DNA from: Symbiodinium natans
Lineage: Eukaryota; Sar; Dinophyceae; Suessiales; Symbiodiniaceae
Assembly: GCA_905221605.1 (NCBI GenBank)
Contig: CAJNDS010002470.1
Coordinates: 316,001-380,000 of the forward strand
Length of the DNA: 64,000 bases
Direction of reading: 5' to 3'
Positions 46,483 to 55,853 of this stretch are shown in pieces. Below the pieces are notes generated by a model that worked only from the letters and a program-made list of their open reading frames with translations, was not told the DNA's origin and ran no database searches. Every line of letters starts with the position of its first letter. The first letter of the stretch is position 1. A program made the translations under genes and the position numbers.

Positions 46483-47664
46483 CTAAAAGGTATCTGCTTG
46501 CCGAAGAGCTCTGCTGGTTCCCGGCGTACGATCATAGAGTGATTCTCCCCCATTATCCCGACAGCATCGACACAGCATTCTCTGATTGACTCTCGAAGCG
46601 TTCCTGAGACCCCAACAAGCCCTAGAGGTATGAATCGCATCGCCACCGTCAGTCAGGAAATATGGACCATTATGTAGAACCTGCTGCATCTGTATCTCTA
46701 TCTGCCTTGGTGGGGGCTCACATGGTCTGATCGCAGGGGTGGCTTGCGTTTGCTTGTCCACCATTGTTGGCCTATTTCCCAGTGCCGATGTTGATGATGA
46801 AGCTTGCTCTTCCGATTGTTGGATCCGGATCAACCTAGTTGGAGGTGGTAATTCTTCTTCAACTTCAGCTCCTTCCTTCCACGCGCGAAGCTCGTCTTCA
46901 ACTGCTCTAGCAGCCTTCCGTCGAAGTCTTTCTACTCGCCTCTCTCTCGCCAGCCATACTTGCTCTGAGTGCCACCAAAGATAGCACAACCACTTGATTG
47001 CTTCCCACACCATCAACATTCCTGCGCATCCCAGGATCACCAAAACGTAAAATTCCCACGGATATTCCAGAGGTAATGGCTCTTTGACTTTTCCAAGCAC
47101 CGTCGTAGGTGCCCCAAGGAGGATCCCCATGTACACCAATCTGGCCATACTTGCATCCAAAGGTTTTGGTTGAGCACCTTGTTCTTCTTCAGGCATCAGA
47201 CCCCATAGGCGGACCAATTCTCGCAGTCTGGCTAGGCTGAAACATTTTGTGCCTAAGTCTGCGAGTTGAAGTGTTCCAGGGATATGTCTGATGGTCAGGT
47301 TGCCTTCTGACGTTTGCTGGCGCAAGTACTGGGCCTTGATTTTGAGGTGTCTGCTTCTCCAACATCCGGGAGCCTGATTTGATAAGGCAATAGCCGCACA
47401 ATTGTCCACGAGAATTTCTCTTTCTGCCCTTTTTCCAGAGAACTCTTCGATGTATACGGCTATTCCTTCCAACTGCTGCGCCGCATGGATGACCTCTGTC
47501 AACTCTGCCTCCGCAACTGACAGAGCTACCGTCGGTTGGCGAGAAGCTCGCCAAGCAACGGGTTGTTCTCCCACGGTGGCAACGGTGCATCCTATGGATC
47601 TTCCCCCTGAGGGGCCATAGCTAGCGTCTGAAAACGCCACTACTCTCATGCAATTTGCGCCCAC
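46483..47664 (-). CDS. Copia RNase H plus C-terminal membrane and Cys/His extension (393 codons from the first Met)
   Basis: This is the same frame as the main gag-pol and its natural continuation; the Met at 47664 is only the first in the open frame, which enters from upstream as YGLSYKVG. RNase H: Asp13 in VVAFSDASYG, Glu52/Glu54 in SVAEAEL, Asp87 in LVDNCAA, and RSRHLKIK near 104-110, followed by IPGTLQLADLGTK. After residue 160 the protein goes on beyond the usual Copia end. There is a hydrophobic stretch at about 205-231 that could span a membrane, then a very basic and charged helix (ARERRVERLRRKAAR), a linker, and a small Cys/His segment (H345, C350, C365, C368; CWGLRNASRVNQRMLCRCC). 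The function of the extension is unknown. Confidence 0.88.
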   Translation of the reverse strand: MGANCMRVVAFSDASYGPSGGRSIGCTVATVGEQPVAWRASRQPTVALSVAEAELTEVIHAAQQLEGIAVYIEEFSGKRAEREILVDNCAAIALSNQAPGCWRSRHLKIKAQYLRQQTSEGNLTIRHIPGTLQLADLGTKCFSLARLRELVRLWGLMPEEEQGAQPKPLDASMARLVYMGILLGAPTTVLGKVKEPLPLEYPWEFYVLVILGCAGMLMVWEAIKWLCYLWWHSEQVWLARERRVERLRRKAARAVEDELRAWKEGAEVEEELPPPTRLIRIQQSEEQASSSTSALGNRPTMVDKQTQATPAIRPCEPPPRQIEIQMQQVLHNGPYFLTDGGDAIHTSRACWGLRNASRVNQRMLCRCCRDNGGESLYDRTPGTSRALRQADTF

Positions 47665-47683
47665 CTTGTAGGATAAACCATAC

Positions 47684-47837
47684 TTTCTCGCCAGCCAGAT
47701 ACTGGATCACTCTGGTTCCTAGCCTTTCCACAAAGATCGGCCGCCTTGAAACCAGCGCGCACATGGTTGCAACCTGATGGATAATGTCTGGTCTCGTCTT
47801 TGTTGCTATCCAGAGCAGCTCTCCAGTCACCTTTGGG
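47684..47837 (-). other. Out-of-frame bridge between RT and RNase H (two compensating one-base shifts)
   Basis: After HAAQR the main frame stops. The conserved continuation TGELLWIATKTRPDIIHQVA is read one frame over, up to about 47685. From there the RNase H frame resumes as KYGLSYKVG. The first slip is at a short A run near 47832 (one A seems missing). The second is at the AAA of GAGAAAG near 47685 (one A seems extra). The segment between them is a well-formed Copia RT/RNase H connection, so the breaks are recent, or they are sequencing errors. Confidence 0.8.
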
Positions 47838-50800
47838 CAGCATGAAGTTGTCTGGCATCGAACTCCTCGGAACCTTCTTCAAGATCTGGACCCAGAAGCC
47901 ATTCTTTAGGACATGGTGTGGAAACCACCCTTGCTTCTTCCAAGCCATGTTGTCGGATCACCTCAGTCACATACCTCTCTTGTGTGATTCGAATCCCCTT
48001 TGCAGATCGGTAAATCTCCAGTCCCAAGAATCGAATCGGGGAGGACTCCGTGGCAAATTCCAGATCATTGCACTTCCACTTTTCCGCAACCCACTTGTGG
48101 ATTCCCTTGATGATGTACTTTCGTCCCAGATACAGCAAATCATCCACGTAGACCACGATGAAGGATATCGCCAGTTGTGCTGGGGAAGCATGTGGACATT
48201 GCAGCAACTTGTCCTCCCAAACTACTGCCCAGATGTTCTCATCTGACACCAGCTGTTTTAACACTGCAGTCCTTCCGGCGATCTCGATCTTCGCTTTGCT
48301 GAGCTCCTCGTTTCGGAAGTTGTTCCACAGCTTTGGAGAGCGCCTGAAGCCATAGAGGGCTCGCTCAACAGCATACACTTCGGGTAGTAGAACACCTATC
48401 AACGCGAACGCCTCCTTGACCACAGTTGGAGTTCTTATGGCATATACCACTTCTTCTTTTGGCATCGGTGCCAACAAGAAAGCATTTCTGATATCTGTGC
48501 CGCCAACATCCTCGTCCTTTGATGCCGTCCACGCCAGCACAGTTCTTAAGGACTCACTAGCACACCCAGTCGCGTATACGTCTTCTTTGTCCTGCTTCTC
48601 CTGATAGTTGCCACAGATCACCACTCTGGCTTTCCGTTTGTATAGGGTCTGTGGCTCATCTGGTGGCTTAGCTGTGAATACTCCTTTTGCAGGGAGCACA
48701 CACAGCAATCCATCACGTTTGAGCCTGTGTTGCTCTTCCAGACTGAGAGCTCGCAACGCTCCCATATCGACCAAGGCATTGATCTCCTTCTGAATCGCCT
48801 TGACCCATTTGGACAGATGCTGCTTAACCTCGTCCAAGGGCAACGTGTACACGACTTGTAGTGGGATCACCAGTGATTCCAGGATTGCTTCCACTCCTCC
48901 AGGAACGTCGCTTGGCTCCTCCTCGCTTGGTGGGTTTGCCAGGGCCTGCAGTTGCTTCAAACTCTGCTGAAATCGCCTTTCTACATCCAACAGTCGTTCC
49001 TCCAAGCTATCTGCCTCCTGGGTTACACCATTCAACAAATCGCCACTCGGAACCACGCCCCCTTGCTCCCATTTTCCAAATGCCTCTTTCTGCGCTTCGA
49101 GCTCCAGCCTCATTGCCGCCGCACGATACTGTCGTTGCACCATGTCTTCGACATCTTCGTCTTCTTTTTCACAGATCACGGCGTCCTCTTTTAGTGCCCG
49201 CATAGACATCGCTTGAAGTTTCGGCGCGCACTCACGAGGCTGAGCATCATTTTCATCCACATGCGTGAGCTTCCAATCGACCTTCATTTCCACAAAGCCC
49301 TGCGGTACTCCAATTCGTTCCGTCCACCCACCTGCTGCCTCCTTTTCTGGTCTGATCTCCTGCTCCATCGTCAACGGCAACGGAAATCCCAAAGAAAGCA
49401 GCTGTTGAACTTCTTCGTCCTTTAGCCGATTCAAACCCATCGGCGTATAACAAGAAATCACCCAAGCTCCGGTAGAAGACGTAAACGCATGACGATGTCT
49501 GGGGTTGAAGATCGCAGGCCTCTGAGTGATAGAAGTCGTCCGTCCTAGAACAGCTTCACCTCGATCATTGCTTCGAAGTTCTGGCTTTTGATCCGTACCT
49601 CCGACATGTGGATTTTCTTCTTCTTCACCTTCCAACCATAGCCTTCCTTCTTCTCCAAGGGCAATCACATGGTTGTAGGTATTGGGATGGTTCCTGTAGT
49701 CTTTATGGGTTGGAACGTCCTTCGCCCTGAGGAGAATCATCGCGGACCAGTTTCCCTCAGATTCCAGGTGAGTTTGCAGCTGCAGCTTCATGAAGACATT
49801 GAGGTATCTCGCGAGCCAGGGTCTCTTTGCCATTGTTGCGGTAACTCCTTGAGTTCCTCCAAACGAGTATGCCCCAATCACCAAAGACGAGTCATGGGTT
49901 CCCCGCCTTTGATTCACCATCTCACTTCCGATAGGCATCGCATTCAGCAACTGCACTGCATCCTCCCTTGAGAACCTCGCCTGGCTGAAGTACTCCTTGC
50001 ACAGTCTCTCATCTTCCATGATGTCTTCCAACCTTTTGGCCTTTCCACCAATCCCTTCCTTGGATCCCACGGTTGCCAATGCCTGTAACTCCGCTTCCTC
50101 CTCTGACCCTTCCAAGCCACGCATCGTTGTCAGCTCAGGTTCCACCCAAATGCCAGACAGTGTAGTCTTCGATGTCAGCCTTCTTCTCGGTTGAGGTAGC
50201 GGAGTCAACACATCTTCTTCGGGAACAGACATCTCTGCTTCTGGTTCTGGATCCCTTGGCGTCCGCAACGAAGTCGTCTGCCACAAGTTCCCCTTCTTTG
50301 TCCAGACCACATGTCCATTGGTGACATCTGGCGATGGTCCCAGGTAATGGCCCTCAATCCACTTTGGCGCCAAATCGTTGCTCTTGCTGACGCCGTAATG
50401 CTTGGTTTTGATCAGGACCTTAGAGCCAAACGCCGCTATGGATGGCCATGGTCGCAAACACCTCCTCATTCTTTGCTGCACCGCCGCCGTATGTGCTGCC
50501 AGTGGCCAAAACGACTTGGCCTTTTCCTCACCAATTTGATTCGCCAGCATTTGTATCAGGATTCTTGTTCTTCCTTTCACAAACTTCGCTGCTGCTTCTG
50601 CAACGCCATTGGCTGCTGGATCCTCTCCTTCTGTGGCTGACCTCACGATCCCTTGCGAAGACATCCAGGCCCGAAATGGCGTGGATGAAAGCTCCTTCGC
50701 CCTGTCCGAGTGGATTTTTAGGATCGGGAAGCCCATCAACTTGACCTCTGCACAGATCTCCTGAACTCGGGTCAGGACCTCAGAAGCTATCCGTGACTTC

Positions 50801-53800
50801 AACGGCTTGGTGAAGTAGGCAACGTCATACTCAAATGGCTCCCTTAGCTCTTGTAGTTCTCGGTCAGCTGCATCTTCTTGTTCAGGAGCTTCGGGATTCG
50901 CTGGAGGCTTTGCTACCTCATCTTCCTGCACTCGCTTGTCTTCCTTCTCTTCAAACAGGCCGACCAAAGCAGGATCTTCACCTTCTTCTGGGTCTGGTGG
51001 AGGGGTTTGAGCGATTTTGGGGTATCTGAAAGCGCCCACCAAGAGGTACTTATGGTTTGCCCCGAATATCGACCTCCCCTTCACTCTCATCGGCCCGCAG
51101 ATGTCCAGGTGAAGCACAAACGGAACAGGATGGCTCACAGCTCTGTGGGACCTTCCATTTGCCAAGAACTTTATGCACTCCCGGCAATCTTGCCTGAAAG
51201 GATAATGGTCTCGTTGTAGATGAATCTGCCATTCCTCGCGAACATTCTTGGAGAGTCGATGTAACTCATGCTCCTCATCCAGGCATATTGCTTCGTCTCC
51301 TTCAACTCCCCACCTTCCAGCCCAGGCCTTTATCGCCTTGGCTATTTCCTCCACCAACTTCGGTGCCCACCTGGCCAAATCCTTCGAAGATGCCACCTGA
51401 CTTGGTTGAAACATAGTCGCCTTTCTCCCATGCAAGTGCTCCAACGCTAGATTCGTGGCTATCGTTGTCGGTTTGACCGCTTGATGTCCCAGGCACCCTT
51501 GATCGAAGGTGTACATGCTCAAACCTGCAAACTCGAGGAATTTCTTCATGAAGTCCGAGTCCCACACCGAAGGTGCAACGTGGTAGAGGGGATGGTTCTC
51601 TTTCAAATAGGTTCTCGGGGATGCCGGATGTTCAAGCAAAAACCCAGTTCCCGGAGGTCTTGTCCATGACGGTCTAGCGATCCAGCTTGAGTGCCTGCTC
51701 CTTTGTGCAACCGTGAACAAGACCATCATTCGGACTATCAACCTCGTGTCCAGATCCACCTTAGCTTGATCCTTGTCTGACAAACCCGCGATTCCCAGGA
51801 AGTTCTCAAACGATCTCAAAGGCTTCGGACCATCATCCAACTTATGTCGCAAAATGCTTGCTGTTCGACACGGCGGTCCTCCAAGGATCTCTTCCAAACG
51901 CCCTGACAGCGCTGCCCACATCAACAGCTGGAAGATACTTCCCTGCTCATCCATGTTGAAAGATCTGCTGTCCTCCAAGTCGATTGAGATCACTACCATT
52001 CCATGGTGCCCTTCTAGCCTGCTGATGTCATCCTGAGGCCTTGTTTTCCCAGCATACACGTGCACTACCCAACGCCTCGAGGCCCATAGTTGTTTTCGCC
52101 GACTTCGATTCCACGGGAATTTCTTCAGCAATTTCCAACCATCCTTGTCTGTGACTGGAACTTCTTCTGCAATTTTTCCAATCAAGCTCATCGGCATGTC
52201 ATTCAAGAACGGGAGTGTTTGCAGCAAGCCTGTGCACGATACTCTGCTTCCGGTTTTCAGGAACACGTTCATCCAGCGCTCCCAGCTTTGATCCAGGCCC
52301 ACCTCCATTGCTGCCACCTGCTCCTCAAACGCATCCATCGCGGCTGTGAACGACAACAACCTCTTCTGTTCTAACTCGGAGATGATCCTCAAGCCCTCTG
52401 TCTCCACCACCTCCGGGCAGTCATTTCGAACACGTACTCGCAGCTTTCCAAACTCTGGATGCTTTATCACGAGGCTTCTCGGGTTCCAGTGTACCTCACA
52501 GTTCAGCAAGCGTACCAATTTCCCCAATGGCAAGATTGCATCTGAGCCTTCTTCCCCAAGTAGCGTTCCACCCGGGTTCTGCTTGAGCTCTTTGCGTTGT
52601 CCTCCCGCCAAATTCACCTTGACCGTCCTGGCCCAGTCCAACTCGCCCTCTTGTGCCCCACGATACGCATGTGTTGCTCCACTGTCTAGGAGAGCAAATC
52701 TCTCCTTGAGCGGCTCCGCCTCTTTCAGAGCCATCAAATGTGTTCTCCTGAACTCATCCAACGGCTCCTCCTCCAACGAGATCGCTTGCAGTCGCCTCAG
52801 TTCATCGATTTGCTCTTGTAGCCGAAGCATCCTCAGCAGCTCTTGTGGTTCCAGATTCGTCAATGACTGCAATGTAGGATTGGATGCCTTAGGCTGAGCG
52901 GTCATTGGAATGGAGGAGCTGCTCGTCGTGGTTGCCGATGCTGCTGCTATTGGAGCTGGCGCTGAGGTTGCAGTTGCCGAAGTCTCACCTCCCGTCAGCC
53001 CTGGCGGTTCACATGGCGACGGAGGCACCGATGAGGAAGAAGTTGCTTGTCCTCTTTGGGCTGGCTGTCCCTTCGGCAATGGATCCTTTGGAGGTCCTGC
53101 TTTAGCAGTTGGAGAGGTCGGTGATTGCCCCGCTGTGCATGCTGCTGCCCTGTGTTTCTTCGAACCACATTTCCAACACCTATCCTTCTTGTCCGGCAGC
53201 TCCTTGAACTCATGCCCAAACTTGCACTCCTGGCCCTTCATGCATCCACTCTCTGAGGTGAAGAATTTGCAGGCCTTTGGTTTTGCTTGAGGGTTCTTGG
53301 GCGGCCTTTCGCTCGGTGACGCAGTAGGTGTTGTAAGCCCTCTCAGCCTTGGATTCGGAGACTCGGAGGAAGAAGCAGTCCCTTTTCCTCCCTTTCTAGC
53401 ATCCCCACCTGTAGCCATCTGCTCCGCTTCTGACAACAAATGTTGATGCAGCTTCATCATTCCCTCCTGTGTTGGGACCTGATCGATCATCAAGTTGCTC
53501 CGTATCATCGAGGTCCGGAATTGCGCTTCCTGATTTGCAGATAACAAGGACCTCGTCAAATTCGTCAAACCAGCCACCAGAATTGAGGGATCTGGCGTGG
53601 ACAAACCAATCACCTTGGCCCGCCGGAGCCATCGTTCCCATTCACGAAGCACCACTACCAATTCTGCTGGCGTAGTCACCGAAGTTGGCGTAGTCAGCTT
53701 TGAGAGGATCAACTGCCGTTCTCCTTCTCCTCCCGGCTGGTACAAGATAGTGAGCCTGAACATCGCTTGAATCACAGTTGTCTTTCGTGACGCGACCAGC

Positions 53801-55530
53801 TCCGACTTGACCTCTGTTGCCAGTGCTGCTAAAATCAGATGTGCTGCTCGTGCATGTACTCGTGAAAACTGTCCAGTGATCAGCTCCGGTGGTTCCTCAG
53901 GTTGCAGGGTGAGTCGTTCATAAGGAGTTGACCTGAGGTACTCTTGGTAGGCCCTGTTCACACACTCCATGATGCGAGCCCACCATTCGCCGCTCGAGTC
54001 GCTCAGATCTGCCATATACGTTTGCAGCAACGACACCCAGTCTTGATAATCTATCGGAGCAGATTCCGTTGGAGATGGTAGCGACGGTAGCACAGCCGAT
54101 CCCGGTTTCACAATCTCTGGGGTTTGTTGGGATTGCGAACCTATCTGCTTCAGCATAGCCGCTTGTAACTGCTGCATGCCAGTGACCAAGACGTTCAATG
54201 GATCTGCCTTTGCCGTGGGTGCGGTCGCACTTTGCTGCTGCCTTACCCCCGACTCTGGCATTGGTCTGGAACTAGAAGGCATTCCCGACGGTGACGTAGT
54301 GCTCGGATGTGCATTATAGCCTCCTGGTCCAGAAAGTCCACCTAGATTGCGAGGAGCGCCTCCTTGTTGTGGTAGGCCACTCCTTCCTCCTACATGAGGA
54401 TACTCTTCCCTTCCTTGACCTCCAAGCCCAGGAGAAGGATCACTTGCTTGTCGAACCTCTGGCATTGATGGGAACAAGGAATTGCCTCCTGGTCCAGAAA
54501 GTCCAGCTAGATTGCGAGCGTGAGCGCCTTCTTGTTGTGGTAGGCGGCCATCTCCTTCCTCCCGCTGCTCTCTCCCATCCATTGCCCTTCGCTTGTCCAG
54601 CTCTGCCGTCAACCTCCGCACCTCATCTTGCGAAGATTTCAGCATGCTCATCACACCCGCCATCTGCCGTCTGACCTCTTCCTGAACCACATCTGACGGA
54701 ACGTCTGAGGTACTTGCAGATTCACGCGGAACTTCACGTCGTGGGGGATGCAGCAAGGGAGCTTCTTGCTCCATGGCTTGCACCCTTTCCCATTGCTGCT
54801 GAGTCCACAAAGTCTCAGCTCGCGGTCTGCTTGGTGGCGAGGCTCGTTCCATCGGCGACGGACAAGGAGAAGGATACATCCATGCAGGTGGTGGCGTCTG
54901 GAAACCTGAAAAGGCCTCACCCCGTCTCTGAAATCCTTCCAACACTTCATGCAGTCTCCTCCTCATCCAGCGCATCATCGGATTCGTTGGCCCTGAGTTT
55001 GCCACTTCTCCAACATGTGCCGCACCAGAAAGTTGAGCCGCTAGCACATCTTCCGGAAACTGCACATGCTCTGCTGGTGGCAATTGCGAAGCGTTGATGA
55101 TAGCATTCAAGGGCATGCCAGGAGCCATCTCCATCGTTGGCTCGTTGCCAGAACTACATCCAGCACTCACCATCGCTCCAATTGCCATCTCACTGCTGCT
55201 TACGGACCTTGCACCACCAACTATCGGAACCATTGCACCACTTGCCAAACCCACTGCTGAGCCCATTGTCCCATAAGTGGATCCACACGACTGACCTGGC
55301 GCTAAGGCCTCCGGTTGGGGTGCTCCCCTAGGCCCAGCTCGGCCCTCCCTCTCTGTGCCCACAGCTTCTCTGCCGCCAGATGTTCCATTGCACATTCCAG
55401 CATACTGAGGGCCGTGGGTTTCACCTTCGAGCGAAGTTCCAGCAGGATCAGCGTTAACTTGGGCGGTCATAACCTGATGAACAGAAACTTCTCGATTCTG
55501 TGCCGTGTCATCTTGCGCAGGGGATGCCAT
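47827..55530 (-). CDS. Copia gag-pol polyprotein: Gag, protease, integrase, reverse transcriptase (2,567 codons)
   Basis: The long N-terminal Gag part is rich in Gly, Pro and Ser. At residues 754-773 there is a CCCH finger (C-x8-C-x5-C-x3-H), and at 785-798 a CCHC zinc knuckle (CWKCGSKKHRAAAC), both suited to binding RNA. The protease motif LDSGATH has its Asp at 949. Integrase: an H-x4-H-x6-C-x2-C zinc-binding segment, then catalytic Asp1476 (HLDICGPM), Asp1609 (HSDRAKEL) and Glu1645, with the D-x35-E spacing exact. An acidic insertion separates the first two Asp residues (132 instead of the usual 50-70 residues). Reverse transcriptase: Asp2346 in GGTDIRNAF and YVDD at 2461-2464. The start chosen is the Met at 55530 inside the 5' LTR; no upstream in-frame alternative was preferred. 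The frame stops at 47827 by a one-base slip; RNase H continues downstream. Confidence 0.93.
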   Translation of the reverse strand: MASPAQDDTAQNREVSVHQVMTAQVNADPAGTSLEGETHGPQYAGMCNGTSGGREAVGTEREGRAGPRGAPQPEALAPGQSCGSTYGTMGSAVGLASGAMVPIVGGARSVSSSEMAIGAMVSAGCSSGNEPTMEMAPGMPLNAIINASQLPPAEHVQFPEDVLAAQLSGAAHVGEVANSGPTNPMMRWMRRRLHEVLEGFQRRGEAFSGFQTPPPAWMYPSPCPSPMERASPPSRPRAETLWTQQQWERVQAMEQEAPLLHPPRREVPRESASTSDVPSDVVQEEVRRQMAGVMSMLKSSQDEVRRLTAELDKRRAMDGREQREEGDGRLPQQEGAHARNLAGLSGPGGNSLFPSMPEVRQASDPSPGLGGQGREEYPHVGGRSGLPQQGGAPRNLGGLSGPGGYNAHPSTTSPSGMPSSSRPMPESGVRQQQSATAPTAKADPLNVLVTGMQQLQAAMLKQIGSQSQQTPEIVKPGSAVLPSLPSPTESAPIDYQDWVSLLQTYMADLSDSSGEWWARIMECVNRAYQEYLRSTPYERLTLQPEEPPELITGQFSRVHARAAHLILAALATEVKSELVASRKTTVIQAMFRLTILYQPGGEGERQLILSKLTTPTSVTTPAELVVVLREWERWLRRAKVIGLSTPDPSILVAGLTNLTRSLLSANQEAQFRTSMIRSNLMIDQVPTQEGMMKLHQHLLSEAEQMATGGDARKGGKGTASSSESPNPRLRGLTTPTASPSERPPKNPQAKPKACKFFTSESGCMKGQECKFGHEFKELPDKKDRCWKCGSKKHRAAACTAGQSPTSPTAKAGPPKDPLPKGQPAQRGQATSSSSVPPSPCEPPGLTGGETSATATSAPAPIAAASATTTSSSSIPMTAQPKASNPTLQSLTNLEPQELLRMLRLQEQIDELRRLQAISLEEEPLDEFRRTHLMALKEAEPLKERFALLDSGATHAYRGAQEGELDWARTVKVNLAGGQRKELKQNPGGTLLGEEGSDAILPLGKLVRLLNCEVHWNPRSLVIKHPEFGKLRVRVRNDCPEVVETEGLRIISELEQKRLLSFTAAMDAFEEQVAAMEVGLDQSWERWMNVFLKTGSRVSCTGLLQTLPFLNDMPMSLIGKIAEEVPVTDKDGWKLLKKFPWNRSRRKQLWASRRWVVHVYAGKTRPQDDISRLEGHHGMVVISIDLEDSRSFNMDEQGSIFQLLMWAALSGRLEEILGGPPCRTASILRHKLDDGPKPLRSFENFLGIAGLSDKDQAKVDLDTRLIVRMMVLFTVAQRSRHSSWIARPSWTRPPGTGFLLEHPASPRTYLKENHPLYHVAPSVWDSDFMKKFLEFAGLSMYTFDQGCLGHQAVKPTTIATNLALEHLHGRKATMFQPSQVASSKDLARWAPKLVEEIAKAIKAWAGRWGVEGDEAICLDEEHELHRLSKNVREEWQIHLQRDHYPFRQDCRECIKFLANGRSHRAVSHPVPFVLHLDICGPMRVKGRSIFGANHKYLLVGAFRYPKIAQTPPPDPEEGEDPALVGLFEEKEDKRVQEDEVAKPPANPEAPEQEDAADRELQELREPFEYDVAYFTKPLKSRIASEVLTRVQEICAEVKLMGFPILKIHSDRAKELSSTPFRAWMSSQGIVRSATEGEDPAANGVAEAAAKFVKGRTRILIQMLANQIGEEKAKSFWPLAAHTAAVQQRMRRCLRPWPSIAAFGSKVLIKTKHYGVSKSNDLAPKWIEGHYLGPSPDVTNGHVVWTKKGNLWQTTSLRTPRDPEPEAEMSVPEEDVLTPLPQPRRRLTSKTTLSGIWVEPELTTMRGLEGSEEEAELQALATVGSKEGIGGKAKRLEDIMEDERLCKEYFSQARFSREDAVQLLNAMPIGSEMVNQRRGTHDSSLVIGAYSFGGTQGVTATMAKRPWLARYLNVFMKLQLQTHLESEGNWSAMILLRAKDVPTHKDYRNHPNTYNHVIALGEEGRLWLEGEEEENPHVGGTDQKPELRSNDRGEAVLGRTTSITQRPAIFNPRHRHAFTSSTGAWVISCYTPMGLNRLKDEEVQQLLSLGFPLPLTMEQEIRPEKEAAGGWTERIGVPQGFVEMKVDWKLTHVDENDAQPRECAPKLQAMSMRALKEDAVICEKEDEDVEDMVQRQYRAAAMRLELEAQKEAFGKWEQGGVVPSGDLLNGVTQEADSLEERLLDVERRFQQSLKQLQALANPPSEEEPSDVPGGVEAILESLVIPLQVVYTLPLDEVKQHLSKWVKAIQKEINALVDMGALRALSLEEQHRLKRDGLLCVLPAKGVFTAKPPDEPQTLYKRKARVVICGNYQEKQDKEDVYATGCASESLRTVLAWTASKDEDVGGTDIRNAFLLAPMPKEEVVYAIRTPTVVKEAFALIGVLLPEVYAVERALYGFRRSPKLWNNFRNEELSKAKIEIAGRTAVLKQLVSDENIWAVVWEDKLLQCPHASPAQLAISFIVVYVDDLLYLGRKYIIKGIHKWVAEKWKCNDLEFATESSPIRFLGLEIYRSAKGIRITQERYVTEVIRQHGLEEARVVSTPCPKEWLLGPDLEEGSEEFDARQLHAAQR
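55462..55474 (-). other. Possible primer binding site of the Copia element
   Basis: The - strand sequence just after the 5' LTR is GGTTATGACCGCC. GGTTATG can pair with the CAUAACC anticodon-loop segment of eukaryotic initiator tRNA-Met, the internal priming mode known for Copia. The match is only about seven bases and the site lies within the coding frame, so this is tentative. Confidence 0.3.
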
Positions 55531-55848
55531 GCTGATCTTCCCTAGACCCTGAAATCAAACCCCCCGAACAAAACAACTCAACCTCAAACCTTCCTTCCTC
55601 AATGGGGTACCAACGGGACCTAAGGGCTTGAGGACTAAGGGCAACCGAAAAACCGGAAGACCCCTCCCAAACCCAACAACCCCTCACTTCCCCCAAGAAG
55701 GCCCAAACCCTTACAAGCCAGCGGTACACTTCTCGATTTGTGCACCTCATCGCTTGAGCCACGGTTGGCCGGAGTTCTGCAATTCACAACGATCGCACTT
55801 CGACCTGGGCTTAAGCTGTTCACATGGAGCTGCTTCTCCACTTCAGCA
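55475..55848 (-). repeat. 5' LTR of the Copia element (374 bp)
   Basis: Direct repeat of 45950-46322. On the - strand it begins TGCTGAAGTG and ends CTGTTCATCA. It has one extra G near 55618 relative to the other copy. It contains the ATG of the gag-pol frame (55528-55530), so the first 18 codons lie inside the LTR. Confidence 0.96.
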
Positions 55849-55853
55849 GGGTT
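55849..55853. repeat. Target site duplication, right copy (GGGTT)
   Basis: Exact match to 45945-45949, which shows that both element ends are original and no rearrangement has occurred since insertion. Confidence 0.9.

Larger units (their letters stand above)
45950..55848 (-). mobile_element. Complete Copia-type (Ty1/copia) LTR retrotransposon
   Basis: The element is 9,899 bp: two direct LTRs (45950-46322 and 55475-55848) with TG...CA ends, flanked on both sides by GGGTT (45945-45949 and 55849-55853). On the - strand the domain order is Gag zinc fingers, aspartic protease, integrase, reverse transcriptase, RNase H. Integrase before RT is the Copia order. A purine tract abuts the 3' LTR. The LTRs differ only by one extra G in the right copy, so the insertion is recent or the LTRs were homogenised. 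It is far longer than a typical Copia element of about 5 kb because of a long N-terminal Gag region, long linkers and a C-terminal extension. It sits between the two LamG paralogues. Confidence 0.96.

Noticed and set aside
47827-47840. Programmed -1 frameshift signal at the RT end
   Set aside because: The local CCCAAAGG does not fit a slippery heptamer in the reading frame, and the opposite shift about 150 bases later fits indels in A runs better.
52346-52897. + strand frame of 183 codons within the Copia element
   Set aside because: It is the antisense shadow of the gag-pol frame around the protease.
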